Shown: positions 1 to 11,129 of the stretch, piece after piece
How positions within the stretch are numbered: the first letter of the stretch is position 1
Layout: the number at the start of each line of letters is the position of its first letter
Assembly: GCA_009760855.2 (NCBI GenBank)
Contig: WPIO01000016.1
Coordinates: 767,001 to 831,000, forward strand
Source: Cristatella mucedo
Taxonomy: Eukaryota; Bryozoa; Phylactolaemata; Cristatellidae
Reading direction: 5' to 3'
DNA: 64,000 bases
Notes under the pieces: model-generated
The model's input: only the letters and a program-made list of their open reading frames with translations
What the model was told of the DNA's origin: nothing
Databases searched by the model: none
Made by a program: the position numbers and the translations under genes

Positions 1-265
1 GAGCTCCAATTGACAGATCAGAAGCAAAGGCCTGGTCTCCTCCATGGCTTAATCCAAGCTATACACAAGCACAAAATTGTCGGTGGTGCTGCAATGTGGT
101 ATCCAACGATACCAGAAGTGCAAGGCCTAACACGATTCACTACACTTGCAAATAGGCAATCTGCCTAGTTATTACATCCAAAGGTTATGCACACCGTTCA
201 GCCGCAGCTGCCACTGGCTGGAGTGGGCTCAACTCCCTTGCTGGATGTATTGATGACAACTGCAC

Positions 266-1305
266 ATGGATGCTCTGAGGGCGCTTTATCAAGTGCATTA
301 TTATTATTATTATGCGGCAAACTTCCTTAAATTGAGTGATAATAAAAAAAACTTACTAGTTATGGGCAAACCAAGTGTGATCCAGAAATTGGGAAGGCTA
401 AAGCTCAAAATCGGCTCTGCCAGCATATCTCCTGCTGAATTTGCACGAAATCTAGGTGCCATGTTCCAAAGTGACCTTTCATTAGACGACCACATCAGCT
501 CCACAGTCAAGCCGGCCTACTTTCAGCTACATTACATTCCTAAACTTCGGGCTTATTTAGACAGGGACACCACATTTAAATCCGTCCATGCACTTGTGAT
601 ATCCGGTCTTCACTTCTGTAACTCACTGCTTGCTGGTCTACCGGCATGTGCACTCAGTCACTTACAGATGGTGCAAAACTCTGCAGCTAGGCTTGCCTGT
701 CGTGAGCGGCGCACTGCCATATCACACCACTTCTCGCCGACCTGCACTGGCTACCAGTCAAGCAACGCATCGACTTCAAGGTTTTGTCCCTCACTTTTCG
801 GTCCCTTCATTCTTTGGCTCCAGCCTCCCCATCAGATCTACTGCCCCACCAGGCTAAGCATAGTACCACTTGCTTTTCGAATCTAACTGTTTACCCATAC
901 CTCACTCAAGTCTCAAATCCTTTGAAGACCATACCTTTAGCTCCTATGCTCCCAAAGCATAAAAAGCACTTCCGACTTGCGTCACGACATCTCCTGACTT
1001 GCCCACATTTAAAAAGAAACTAAAAGCAGATCTATTTATGACAGCATTTAGTGGATCTCTGTGATTCGTCATTTACATGCTTATGCCTGCTGACACCACA
1101 CATGCTGCCACTAACCATATCTGCATGCTGACCCAGTGCATGTCACCCCTAACCCTGTTATTCTTGTCGTTTATTGAGGATACTACCACTAACCATTCGA
1201 TCGTGCTTCGTTTGCAGCAAATGTAAAGTACCTAGAATGAGATTTGAGTTCCCTAAGGGTGCTATATCAAATGTGTTATTATGATTGTTATTATTATTAT
1301 TGGCA
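266..1305 (+). mobile_element. Family A LINE, 5'-truncated: C-terminal reverse-transcriptase region plus 3' tail
   Basis: The open frame at 266-886 reads through the segment after the catalytic RT core that is typical of CR1/L2-type LINEs ([63 protein letters not shown]). Around 740 the frame shifts and the homologous protein continues in other frames. The 3' untranslated part (1060-1300) carries the family signature AAATGTAAAG...GAGTTCCCTAAGGGTGCTATATCAAAT and ends in (ATT)n. The copy is dead: it lacks the endonuclease and most RT motifs and is frameshifted. Its first 35 bases (266-300) resemble a family tail ending in an ATT run, so two fragments may abut here. Confidence 0.85.
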
Positions 1306-3460
1306 GCCAGGGAGCACGGTGGGCCAAACTAGAGGCACTGGACCGAAAGCTCTAACACATCAGAACGACGTGCGGGAGGAACATCGGCTAACACTCGAGG
1401 GTCCATCGCGAGGTGCAGCCAACCGGGCGCTGGTGCTAGGCTAAGCTGGCCTAAGCTAAGCTAAGCCAAGCTAAGCTGGCACGTGGCGCCGAGTGATATG
1501 GTATTTATCATATTTATGCCACCGCTAACTATGCAACAGGTCGATGCAGCAGCGCAGCGCGTGGCCGGCCAAAATTACGATGCAGCTGGCCGCCAGCTTC
1601 CGACGCCGGCCGTGTCGCTGGGAGCCGTGGCGGCCATTCGCTGACTGTCAGCGACCCTCGCTCCAGCGACACATGGCTGCCAGATGGGGCGACAGACCCG
1701 CCGACCGAGGCGACAGACGGCCGCGTCGAAGAGACGCCTGCCGCTCGTGGTGTTTGCGGCTCGCCGAGACCGCCCGGTCCCAACAGGTTCGCCGTGAATT
1801 TTCTTACCTCCCTCATACTTCACTTTAAACAAACATCACTGGGACGGCACTAGACACAAAGGAAGCCTGTAGAAAGGTTTTTGGCAGGAGATAACGATGC
1901 GATAGCCGCGACCGGCTGCACAAGTCGGCCATGACAACGTCTCACTCTGGTTGCACTCCTAGTCCACAACCCCGATGCATTGCCTTAGCAAGCGGCGAGC
2001 TCCGGCGTTTGGGTAGTGCAGAAACCGTGATCCTGCGGTTTGTATGTACCCAGCACAGATGGATTTAAGTGAATTAGCCCATACAAAAGTGAGGGCTGAA
2101 CCTTGACCTTTTCAGAATAGGCCAGTCTAGCTTGGGGGCCCCCCCCCCCCATAAGCCGCTGGCTCCACTGAGACTTGCTCTTAAAGGGTTCTGGGTACTC
2201 AGCAAGCAATAGGACATTGCGCAGTAGCCTGGGATTTACCAATAAAACTTCAAAGTTTTATTTTTTGGTACTCTCGGTTTCGCAACTTGAACCCATTCTG
2301 GCATGAAGATGTTCTCCTTTCAGGTACTCATGTAACCGGGTTCCAGGGGTCAGAGGCTAATTCCCGCCAAACCCCGTCATCCTCCGGCCAAGCTGCCGCT
2401 CGCCATGCCGCCGAGCAAGGGTAAGACGAGCGGCCGTCAGGTTAAACATCTTTATAATAACGCATGCGCCAACAAAAACAGGGGAACTAAACAAGTCTAC
2501 AGGGAGGATCCTATACATTATACACTATGGGAGCGCAAGATGACGCAGCAAGCGCGAACAAACGTGTTAGTTGGGGTCAGTCGGCTTCCTTTGCAGTCCT
2601 GTCGTTGTACCGACTCCGAGTCCAACAGTACGAGCGTACGCCGTCCAAAACCCGGCTGGCTGAGTAACTGCTGGCTAGTCCGAGTCGACAACTACCACAG
2701 TCGTAAGCTTCCACCGAAAGACGCCAACACACGGGGGGTTACGAACACGCTACACGGGGAACGCGGTATAAACAAGTCAACAACGAGCGAGCTATCCAGC
2801 TCCACTCGGGCCTTGGGTACTCGTTCCCTTGCGTGCGTGGCAGCATCGCCGGAGCACGCCTGCACGAATCCAGGTGCATAACTAGGCGAGACCGGGAGCC
2901 TCCAACACCAAGACTTACTTGGCCAACTTCGCATACCCAAGAGCCCCGGTGACCTCACGTCACCGCATACATCCGGCCGTGCCGTAGGTCCGACCCCGGC
3001 CTAGCCGGTGACCCTAACCCTCACTATAGCCGTCCGGTCCCAGCCAACCGAACCCAGCCTGGGTACACTCACGCCAGCCCAATAAGATACTTAGATACTG
3101 TGCAAAACTGGTTAGCTAAGTATTCCTGCGGCATAAACATCAAAAGCTGCCAGAGCTGTATATTTCTGCTGTTTTAACGTCCAAGCTTCCCCTGTAGTAT
3201 GTACTACTTGTGGTTGTAACGATGCTTGGTCGACTGAACTCCGACCGCCACTCGTCCAGGTTCTCTGCACAGTAACGCCCGACCATGTGCGTGTCACCCA
3301 AGCAGCCTTTCAAAACGTCCGCTCAATCCGTTGCGAGGGCGAGTTGCAATAAAATCGCTCGCTGGGTCCTCCAACTCTCTAGGTGGGGACCTGCTTGCTG
3401 CAGTTTATTCGGTGAGCCTGTTAGTAGCTCATTAGACCTGATCCTGCGAGTTTGCTCTTC

Positions 3461-3461
<1 letters not shown>
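1306..3461. other. GC-rich stretch with no recognised gene
   Basis: Overlapping open frames occur on both strands, as expected in GC-rich DNA (1540-1830, 2400-2960), but none shows a recognisable domain or convincing splice-bounded exon. A short run of AAGCTAAGCT-like repeats lies near 1450-1480. A C homopolymer lies at about 2140-2150. Confidence 0.5.

Positions 3462-3526
<65 letters not shown>
3462..3526. repeat. (CT)n microsatellite
   Basis: About 65 bases of pure CT dinucleotide repeat. The serine-leucine protein predicted across it is an artefact of the repeat. Confidence 0.97.
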
Positions 3527-3531
<5 letters not shown>

Positions 3532-3659
3532 CCCAATGTCTCAGAATTAATTACGCATTTAGTTGCTAGACTGCTTGATCTACATCCTATCATGCGTCGC
3601 GGATCGGCTGAACTCTTGGAATTAATTCGCGGACACTGCTACCTGCGGATGATGCCACC

Positions 3660-3855
3660 AATCATTGGTAATGCATTCTATAAAGCATCTGTAGCGTGCC
3701 TAGAAAGAGATTCAGTTCTCTGAGGGTGCCCTACTAACTTATTATTATTATGTAAAGTGCATAGACAGAGATTGAGTTCTCTGAGGGTGCTGTATCAAAT
3801 GAATTATTATTATTGTATTGTTATTATAATTATTATTATTATCATTATTGGCCAG
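3660..3855 (+). mobile_element. Two adjacent family A 3'-tail copies
   Basis: Two consecutive copies of the family A 3' terminal motif (TAGAAAGAGATTCAGTTCTCTGAGG..., then TAGACAGAGATTGAGTTCTCTGAGG...) each end in TTATTATTATT. The first spans about 3660-3750 and the second about 3751-3855. No coding part is attached. Confidence 0.75.
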
Positions 3856-4095
3856 CTGCAGTGACTACGTTTAGGTTGGACCACAGTCTTCCCAACGACT
3901 CGGGCGCCTGGCGGCCAGCGAGGGTTGGTGGATCGGCAGCTAGCCTGCAATTATCTCTGGATCTCGAAACAAATATTTTATTACTACTATTATTACGCTT
4001 CCTCCTACATCTCTTTAAGACCGGAAACTCCTTTAACTCAAGTCAGTTTTCAGAGGATCGGACGCGACGAGCCGAAGGGAATAGATCTCATGGGT

Positions 4096-4262
4096 ACTAT
4101 GGAGCCAGAGAATGAAGGGACCTAAAAGTGGATGACCTGGTGATCTTGAAATGAATGCGTAGCAAGATTATGAGCCAGGGCAGGTCGGCGAGAAGTGGCG
4201 TAGTATGACTTTGAGACGTACTCGCGGCCGACAAGTCTAGCTGCAGAGACCGGCACCACCTG
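4096..4262 (-). mobile_element. Family A LINE fragment (RT C-terminal region)
   Basis: The reverse complement matches the segment encoding LADLHW...[11 protein letters not shown] seen in other copies. On the plus strand it shows GCAGGTCGGCGAGAAGTGG and GACAAGTCTAGCTGCAGAG. It is diverged and short. Confidence 0.7.
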
Positions 4263-4624
4263 CGAGTTTTTTCTACCACGGGCCGGAGAACCTTCATGCT
4301 GCAAGCTATGCAAATGTAGGGTGGCGCCAGCCTGGCTACTTTTTTGGGCACACGAGAACTGCTCGGCGGAAAAGCACTTGTCCTCGAGTAGTGAGCCAGA
4401 GGGTGTAGCAGCAGTTGTGGCAGGATCCTGATAAGCGCTTAGCGCGAGCGCTCGAGAAGGAAGTTCAAGAGCCATTACTACCTAAGGTTTAATCATAACA
4501 CGATTAATACTATTATATAGATATGACTGAAAAATATATATTATATCAATTGTACACACTTTATAATACTATGATCTAACGTTAATATCAGATATATATA
4601 TATATATATAATATAATGTAATTT

Positions 4625-5090
4625 AATATAATGTATCTCCGTCTGTAACTCCACGAAGTCAGAAAGACGTTACGCAGGAGAGTTTTGTATATAGCCCTGT
4701 GATTCGTCCTTGATGTGCTTATGCGTGCTGACACTGTGCGTGCTGGCACTAACCACATCTGCATGCTGACCCTGTGCATGTCACCCTAACCATATTATTC
4801 GTTTTGTCTGTTTTTCAGGCATGATTTTACATACCATTCAATCGTGTTTCCATTTGCAGCAAATGGAAAGCGCCTTGAAAGAGATTGAGTTCTCTGAGGG
4901 CGCTTTATCAAGTGCATTGTTATTATTATTATTATTATTATAGCGAACTCACAGCCTAAGCAGCTTTCGGTATGCACTTGGTAACCAACTGACGTCTCAC
5001 GCAACAAACAGAAAGTGGGAAGCATAGCAGAGTCAGGCGAGCAGTTGAGGTAGTGAGAAGCATGGAAGTAGCATACTTTCATAGTCGAAG
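4625..5090 (-). mobile_element. Family B LINE 3' end, interrupted by a family A insertion
   Basis: Read on the minus strand, 5090-4943 matches the family B 3' region (CTACTTCCATGCTTCTCACTACC, then the C-terminal coding end). After an interruption the remaining family B end (ACAAAACTCTCCTGCGTAAC ... GTTACAGACGGAGATAC) continues at 4695-4625. The two halves are separated only by the inserted family A tail at 4696-4942. Confidence 0.8.
4696..4942 (+). mobile_element. Family A LINE 3' end nested in a family B copy
   Basis: A 5'-truncated copy starts at the CCCTGTGATTCGTCCTTGATG point of the family A 3' UTR and ends in (ATT)n. The flanks share TATAG (just before 4696 and at about 4939-4943), consistent with a short target-site duplication. 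It lies in opposite orientation to the host family B element. Confidence 0.8.
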
Positions 5091-5224
5091 TAATGGTGCC
5101 CTTTAATGGCAGCGAGGACTCCCTGGTGGTAGCGGGCCGGAAAAGGTCAATAAGTATGAGGCCATAGCCCGGTCTTTTCTGATTGCTGGCTACCTTTCAC
5201 CTAGTCCTTCTTGAGCGCCTTTCC

Positions 5225-5764
5225 TCTCCTCTCGTCAGGGCACTACTGGCACTGCATTGCAATGGTTCAGGTCCTATCTCAGTGGGATATTTCAGAGTAT
5301 TGACGTGAATGGGCAAAGATCATCCGAAGAACCTCTGAAATACGGAATACCACAGGGATCCGTGGTCGGTCCCGTTCTTTTCACGGTTCAAACTTTTCCT
5401 CTTGCCGGTGCCATTACCAATTGCACAATCTAGACCCTCAATTCTATGCGGATAACACTCCACCTTTGCTTTGATCCCTCCCAGCAGTCCAGCACGTCAA
5501 GTTCTCTCAACTCTTTTGCGGCATGCATTGATGACATTCGCTCATTGATGGCAGCAAAAAAGATGATGAAATGATGAAAGATGAAATGATGAAAGATGCT
5601 AAGATCGCGTCGATTTACCAAAGCATTTTTTGTTTGTTTATCAAGCATGATTTTACTCACCACTCAATCGCATTTCCCTTTGCAGCAAATGTTAAAGCGC
5701 CTAGAGAGATTAAGTTCTCTGAGGGCGCTTTATCAAGTGCATTGTTATTATTACTATTATTATT
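5225..5764 (+). mobile_element. Family A LINE, internally deleted (RT core joined to 3' tail)
   Basis: The first part encodes the RT segment before and around the YADD region in broken frames ([46 protein letters not shown]). After AGCAAAAAAGATGATG at about 5560 it runs into a low-complexity GATGAAAT stretch, then jumps to the 3' UTR (5632 on: CAAGCATGATTTTACTCACC), ending in (ATT)n. The C-terminal RT coding segment present in other copies is missing. Confidence 0.8.
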
Positions 5765-6649
5765 AAAGCATTGAGTGGGTCCATTCGATTCGTCCTTTGC
5801 ATGCTTATGCGTGCTGACGCATTTGAACGTCATGCTGGAGCGGCGGCATTTAGCATAGCACGAAATAACGCAGAAATGCACCGTAGATAAGCGTCCCTTA
5901 CCTCGGCCCTCTAGCTTCGAGCTGACTTCCGGGGGAGGTAACTACCAACGTTCGATCCCTGGCGAGGGCAGCGCGGTGAAACGGGAGTGAGATTGCGCGC
6001 GACAGTTGGCTCCGCATAGGGGGCTCGCTACGAGCAGGCAACGCTTCGCAAAGGCAGACGGCTCGGGCGGGCAACGCGCGGCGCAGGAAGCAACGGAGCG
6101 AGCCGAGGCACGCAGGCGCACAGCAAATGCATTTACAGGCATTGACGTCCACGCAAATGCGCGCTTGCGCACGCACGTGCGCTCGCACGCACTCACGCGC
6201 ACGCGCACACACGTAACATCTCGTGGGCTCCGGACAAAACGAACAGCCGAGCTCTTAGGTGGATCTAAGCTGTCTCATATTCCGAATTTTCCCGACCGGA
6301 CTTGCGGCGATTCTCGGCGAATTCCTCGCGGGTCCGAGGAAGCAATGACGCGCTCACACTCCGAGACGCGCTCGGCGAACAGAACGCTCGCGGATATTCA
6401 GATATCTTCCAGCGACGAGTCGCGCGTCGTCGACAAAGCAGCTGCAGCTCGTGGACACGAGCTGCTGCCGAGCAGGCGAGGCTGGCTAGCCGCGACGATG
6501 CCAATGCGAGGTTGGCTCGTGCCGGCTCTCGCCGCGACGCTCGCAAGCCGGCCGCTACGCCACCTGGCGAGCGCCAGACCCGCCGCCGCCGCTTGGCGCG
6601 GCGGCGGGATGGCGGGTCGGCGTCGCCTGCGGAGGCGTCGCTAGCGGCG

Positions 6650-6717
<68 letters not shown>

Positions 6718-6744
6718 CTTTTCGCTCGAGGTGGCGTCCTCGGG
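5765..6744. other. GC-rich flank downstream of the HtrL-like gene, no gene recognised
   Basis: After a short family A 3'-UTR scrap (about 5785-5820) the DNA becomes very GC-rich with CGCGCACGCGCACACACG runs near 6160-6215. Long overlapping open frames rich in Arg, Ala and Ser exist on both strands; these are compositional. No domain is recognisable. Confidence 0.5.
6649..6715. repeat. (GGC)n trinucleotide repeat
   Basis: An uninterrupted GGC/GCC run of about 67 bases ends some 30 bases beyond the stop codon of the minus-strand gene, so it would lie in that gene's 3' UTR if transcribed. A poly-Ala frame across it on the plus strand is not considered a gene. Confidence 0.95.
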
Positions 6745-7154
6745 TCAGCGGTACATCACGAAGTCGGCTACGGTGTAGGAATGACTCAGCCACTGGTCTC
6801 GCAGCATGTGGCCGAGGAAGAACCAGACGCTGTAGCCGGAAGTGGCCACGAACGCCTGGATGCCGACCGCCGGGCGGCGCTCGCTCAGCGGGTGGTACAT
6901 CGCGTACAGGGTGGACTGGTCGTCGTTGGTCAAGTTCCGCTCCAGCAGGTCGCCCACGGCGCGCCGGTAGTCGCCCGCGAAGCGCCGCACGACGTCGACG
7001 CGGCCGGCGAAGAAGCCGCCGGCGACGAAGAAGCGGGAACCGCGGACGGCCTCAGCGATGGGCAGCCGCGGCTCGAGGGGTTCCACCTGGCTGAATATCA
7101 CCGCCGCCTCGTCGTGGTTAGCCGGCATTTCGAGGTAAAACGAAGGCGCGCCGC

Positions 7155-7186
<32 letters not shown>

Positions 7187-7806
7187 AGGTCGCGATATAT
7201 GCCGACGTCGATCCAAGCGACGTGCGACGTCTTGTAGAAATTCCCCCGAATCGCCAGCTCCAGCAGCTCGTGCTTGGCGTGCATGGCGCACACGTAGCCG
7301 GCGTTGACCGTGTTGGGATGTACCTTCGCGTAGAGAGGCGAAGCGTGCACCGCCGCGATGCGGTCGCGCAGCGAGAACGCCCAGAGCGCGCTCGGGTCCA
7401 CGACGAATATTCGCGATCGCTTTCCCGAGCGAAGGCGGCGGAAGTGCTCGGCCGTCTCCGACTCGTCGAAGTAGGCGACGACGGGGTTCTCGATGAGCCG
7501 GAACGACGCGAGCCACTGCCGATACAGCGACGCGTCGCGCTGTCCTTCGCTGCCCTTAGTGAAGTTGCCCACGTTGAAGTAAGCCGTCACGAGTGTCAAG
7601 CCGTACTCCAAGGTCGCGCTATCCGAGTGCACCGAGCCGTTTAGCGAATTGGCGAAATGGCGCCTGCGCCACTCCCGCTCGACGGGAACGTAGTGCCAGT
7701 GAACGTAGGCGGCCAGCAGCAGCAGCACGGCCGCTACGAAGGTCGCGGCAATCGAGGTCCGGCAGCTGCTTCTCAGGCACAGCGCGCATCTGCTCCGCCT
7801 ATTCAT
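6745..7806 (-). CDS. HtrL/YibB-like type II membrane protein, single exon
   Basis: The frame encodes 353 residues from the ATG at 7806 and ends in TGA at 6745. Residues about 18-37 (TSIAATFVAAVLLLLAAYV) form a single hydrophobic anchor after a basic N-terminus, predicting a type II membrane protein of the secretory pathway. The body resembles the HtrL/YibB family: TLVTAYFNVG (71-80), YRQW (95-98), a WID-V-G motif (198-202), GGFFAG (263-268) and NDDQ (294-297). These motifs are glycosyltransferase-like but the family's activity is not established, so I assign none. A serine run at residues 208-215 is coded by a TCG/AGC repeat. The frame stays open upstream to 8106 without family similarity. 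A possible 3' splice site (CTTTTCCAG) near 7872-7880 suggests the upstream part is intron or 5' UTR, so I start at 7806. NLT at 291-293 and NGS at 56-58 are potential N-glycosylation sites. The long opposite-strand frame at 6781-7644 is its shadow. Confidence 0.72.
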
Positions 7807-8254
7807 GGCCACGCGTGCTGCGAGTCCAGATCCCTCCGCGCCACCACGTTTTCGAGGCCGAAGTATCAATCTGGAAAAGATCTTAAGCTGATACGATGGG
7901 CATCGACGATCCAAGATAGGCGTCGAGCAGCTGCGGCTCGAACGCTTCGCAGAGCATCTGCACGAAGAATTCGCGGACACGTGACCGCGTGACCGCACCA
8001 CGACGAACCGCAAGGACGACTGTTCATAAGAGAAGGCGAAAACATTCTCATGTGTGACCAATACAGCTAGTACAGAAAAGTTAACTATTTTGTCGTTCAA
8101 ATGCATTACTAAATGTTGTTGATGGTGCTACAATCCGTGGATTATGCTTTAGCAAAGAAATTGCGCATTGGAGCCGACGGGGGGGACCGGGAGCTGAGTA
8201 GCTGCTAGTTCAGTATTCGTAGTAATTGTCTCGAACCCCTCGGTGCGTTCTAGG

Positions 8255-8942
8255 TCACGCGTTGATGTGGATCTCTCTTAACTTTGTGGTCATCAGGTCT
8301 GCTATTAGTCCGAAGGCCCAACTTGACGCCTGTCTTCGGAATCCTCGTTCGAGGTGCAATAAATCCCTATCGATAAGCGACCTTAATTCTGATAAGGCCT
8401 CGACCTGCTCGCCTTAACCGAAACTTGGGTAAAATCGGCTAACTGCTCGACTATTAATGACTTAACCCCGACTGGCTTCTCCTTCCTTCACACCTCTAGA
8501 TCGATCAAATCTGAAGGCGGAGTATCTTATTATAAGCTCGTCCTTCAATTTCAAGTCGTTTGCAGTACCTTCAAAGCAGTCTTTCGAATCTATTGTTTTG
8601 AGTTCACCCGACAACGAGCTACCAATGGTGGCAGTAATCTTTCGTCCTCCAGGTACCAAGTCCTCTTTTATCTCAGATTTCTCTGATCAATTTCGATTCT
8701 GTGTGTACAAGAAATCGATCCTTGCTAGTTATGGGCAATTTCAACGTCCATTTTATAACTTATCTGACGCCTTGAGCACCAATTTTGTCCTCTTACACAT
8801 GTGCATGTCACCCCTAACCATGTTATTCATTTTGTTTGTTTTTCAAGCATGATTTTACTTGCCATTCAATTGCATTTCCCTTTGCAGCAAATGTAAAGCG
8901 CCTATAAAGAGATTAAGTTCTCTGAGGGCGCTTTATCAAGTA

Positions 8943-8975
<33 letters not shown>
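8255..8975 (+). mobile_element. Family A LINE, internally deleted (endonuclease part joined to 3' tail)
   Basis: 8265-8760 corresponds to the N-terminal apurinic-type endonuclease of family A in several frames ([51 protein letters not shown]). At about 8797 it jumps to the 3' UTR (TGTGCATGTCACCCCTAACC) and ends in (ATT)n. The reverse transcriptase is absent. It is the second, shorter endonuclease-bearing copy in the window. Confidence 0.82.
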
Positions 8976-8978
<3 letters not shown>

Positions 8979-9029
8979 AAGGCCGGGTGTAATGCAACAA
9001 CACACCACACCTACTACTGTTACAGTCGC

Positions 9030-9505
9030 TAGTGATAATCCGGGTCTTCTCAGGACAATCAAGGCTAACAAGCAGGTTAACAATCCGGATAATCAAGTCG
9101 CAGTCTCTACAACGAAGCGTGCGCACGTTTGACTGCGAAGCACGTGCTCCGAAGTCCGCAGTGGGAAGCAGCAGCTTTTGCATACATTTTAAGCCTCTCC
9201 GATCGCACGATTCTGGCAGCCCATTGTGTCCCGCCTACTTTCGCTCTATTTGTCGCAGTGTGTGCGCGTCGCTGTTGTTTTCTCTCTTGGCATTTCAGCG
9301 GCTCACGATGACTCCCGCGTTAACATTCCGTCGAGTCGCGCTCCGATCGCGTATCCTCTCGATCGCACGTAAGCATACGCTGGCCAGCAGTTATTTTATT
9401 CTCGTCTCTGCCCGCGCCGCTAACGATGACATTACATGTCGTCGTTGGCGGCCTGCTTGCGGGTAAAGCACATTCTTAATCTTGTCTTGCATCACCTACC
9501 AGCGA
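9030..9505. other. Unassigned sequence
   Basis: Open frames on the plus strand (9032-9466) carry no recognisable motif. TCGATCGCACG-like and GATCGCACGATT pieces recur but form no clear repeat. I see no gene. Confidence 0.4.
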
Positions 9506-9509
9506 CAGG

Positions 9510-9712
9510 TAGCTTTGTCTGATAAATAAATAAAATAAATCCTAGCTGATTGAACAGCCTCTTTTTGTATAGCGACAGAAGAGCCTTTACGGCTATCACC
9601 ACCGCTTGCAGTGGCGATAAAAAATCGCCCTCTGCAGGAATCGAACACACGACCTCGAGAACGAGGTCGTGAAAAGCAACCGCCTTACCCAGTGCGCCAT
9701 CACGGCTACATA
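9510..9712 (-). mobile_element. SINE-1, tRNA-derived
   Basis: On the minus strand it begins AGCCGTGATGGCGCACTGG, an A-box-like start, followed by TGTGTTCGATTCCTGC, a B-box-like motif (GTTCGANTCC). The body has ATCGCCACTGCAAGCGGTGG and GTCGCTATACAAAAAGAGG, and the 3' end is AT-rich. The same unit recurs at 12055, 15894, 47510, 52606 and 59690. Confidence 0.82.
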
Positions 9713-10320
9713 CTGCTTTGGCACTACGAGGCTTTCGTCACGTCAAACGAGAGACTTCATTGACCAAAAACTGGCGAAAGACTCACCAGGAAAAACTAAT
9801 TTAAAATTCTACCTTCGGAGCGCTTCTCCAGATACGGGAGGTCAATTCAGCACGATTTCGCTTACGCAGGCGATTATGTGCCAGCTATTGGAATCGGGGC
9901 TTCCGTCGAACGCGCTTTTTGTAACCATTTGGTCCGCATGTAAATATGACGCGATATGGCAACTATCGTGGGAAGTTAAGGACCGTGAAAGATCGCATGC
10001 TATAAATAGCTCAATGAGCCCAGTCCGAAATAATCGTGAACTTTTTCGGGTTGGGCAAGTGACCGTTGTCGTGACCTGCGGCACCAGATGTCTGTCCTTC
10101 CAGATTGTAAACAGTTTTTTATCGCCGTGCCAGCGGCAAGCGCTTCTGTGGACTATTCTGCTCGACTTCGGCTGCTAAAAAAGCGCGCGATCACCGCGAT
10201 TAAGCAATTCACCTTTCGCAGTTCAAATGTTTTAGTAACAATAGGTGTGCTATCTTGAGTGTCACTAAATATAGGCAAGCCTTATTTTGCCCAGGGAGTA
10301 GGAAGTTAATTCTAGAAAGG
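9713..10320. other. Unassigned sequence with a long open frame
   Basis: A 169-codon plus-strand frame (9669-10178) starts inside the adjacent SINE and shows no recognisable domain. I do not call a gene. Confidence 0.35.
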
Positions 10321-10324
10321 GCTC

Positions 10325-10545
10325 CGCCAGACGCTCCACAGTCATGTCTACCTACTTTTAGCTACATTTCAAAAATTTATTCGAGCCTGCATACGTAAGG
10401 ATGCCGCAACCCACGTCCGTTCATTTGTGATATCCCATTTCGACATACTTAACTCACCGCTGGCACGTCTACCTGCCCTTTCAAATGATACGCTGATAAT
10501 TCAAAATTCTGCAGCTAGTATTATTAAAAATATTAAACACATTCA
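10325..10545 (+). mobile_element. Highly diverged LINE RT C-terminal fragment
   Basis: Scattered matches in order to the family A/B C-terminal coding region: CTCCACAGTCA..., TTCATTTGTGATATCCCATTTCGAC, CTGGCACGTCTACCTGCC, CAAAATTCTGCAGCTAG. It is broken by stops throughout and probably an old copy. Confidence 0.55.
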
Positions 10546-11129
10546 CATAAAATTCATCAACTTATCTATCTCTAGGCACTTAAGGCCGTATTGGCTGACA
10601 GCTAATACGGCGTTGTAAGTTCATACAGCATGTCAGCTCTACTATGGGCACAGTGTTCATAACAGGCTGTTGACCACGGTCACCACCGTATATTGATAGT
10701 TGCAAGAAATAAGCACGCTTTTAGTTGTGCTTTCTACTTGGACTTTCTCTCTGATACCTTAACAATGAACCCTAGGACCAAAACCCCAACCCAAAAAAGA
10801 TCCAATCCAACTGGGAAGCCGTAAATTCCAAAACATTCATTAAATAACAATACATAACAATCATTAAAACAAACATACAATCATTAAATACTGAACCCAA
10901 ATCCCAAACTTTACGGCGCTTCTTCGCTTCGCATCTATTTCAGTCTTTCTGCCTCCACTCCGCGAAAGCTCCCAGCGAAAAACAAAAGCTAACCACGTGG
11001 TACAACTGAACTGATGCTCGCAGCGATGCACTCACCCGAAGCGTGTGGCTGGACTAGAAGGCTTTGCTCTTCTAGTTGGTGGTGCTGCTGTGCGATCATC
11101 ACCGTGTACTCAGTCAGAATTTTGGTCTG

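Noticed and set aside
6302..6778. Ala/Arg-rich frame including a poly-alanine run
   Set aside because: Coded by the GGC microsatellite and GC-rich flank; no domain and no splice context.
6781..7644. 287-codon plus-strand open frame opposite the HtrL-like gene
   Set aside because: It is the antisense shadow of a GC-rich coding sequence. The minus frame has the membrane anchor and family motifs.
9669..10178. 169-codon plus-strand frame
   Set aside because: It starts inside a SINE and has no recognisable motif.
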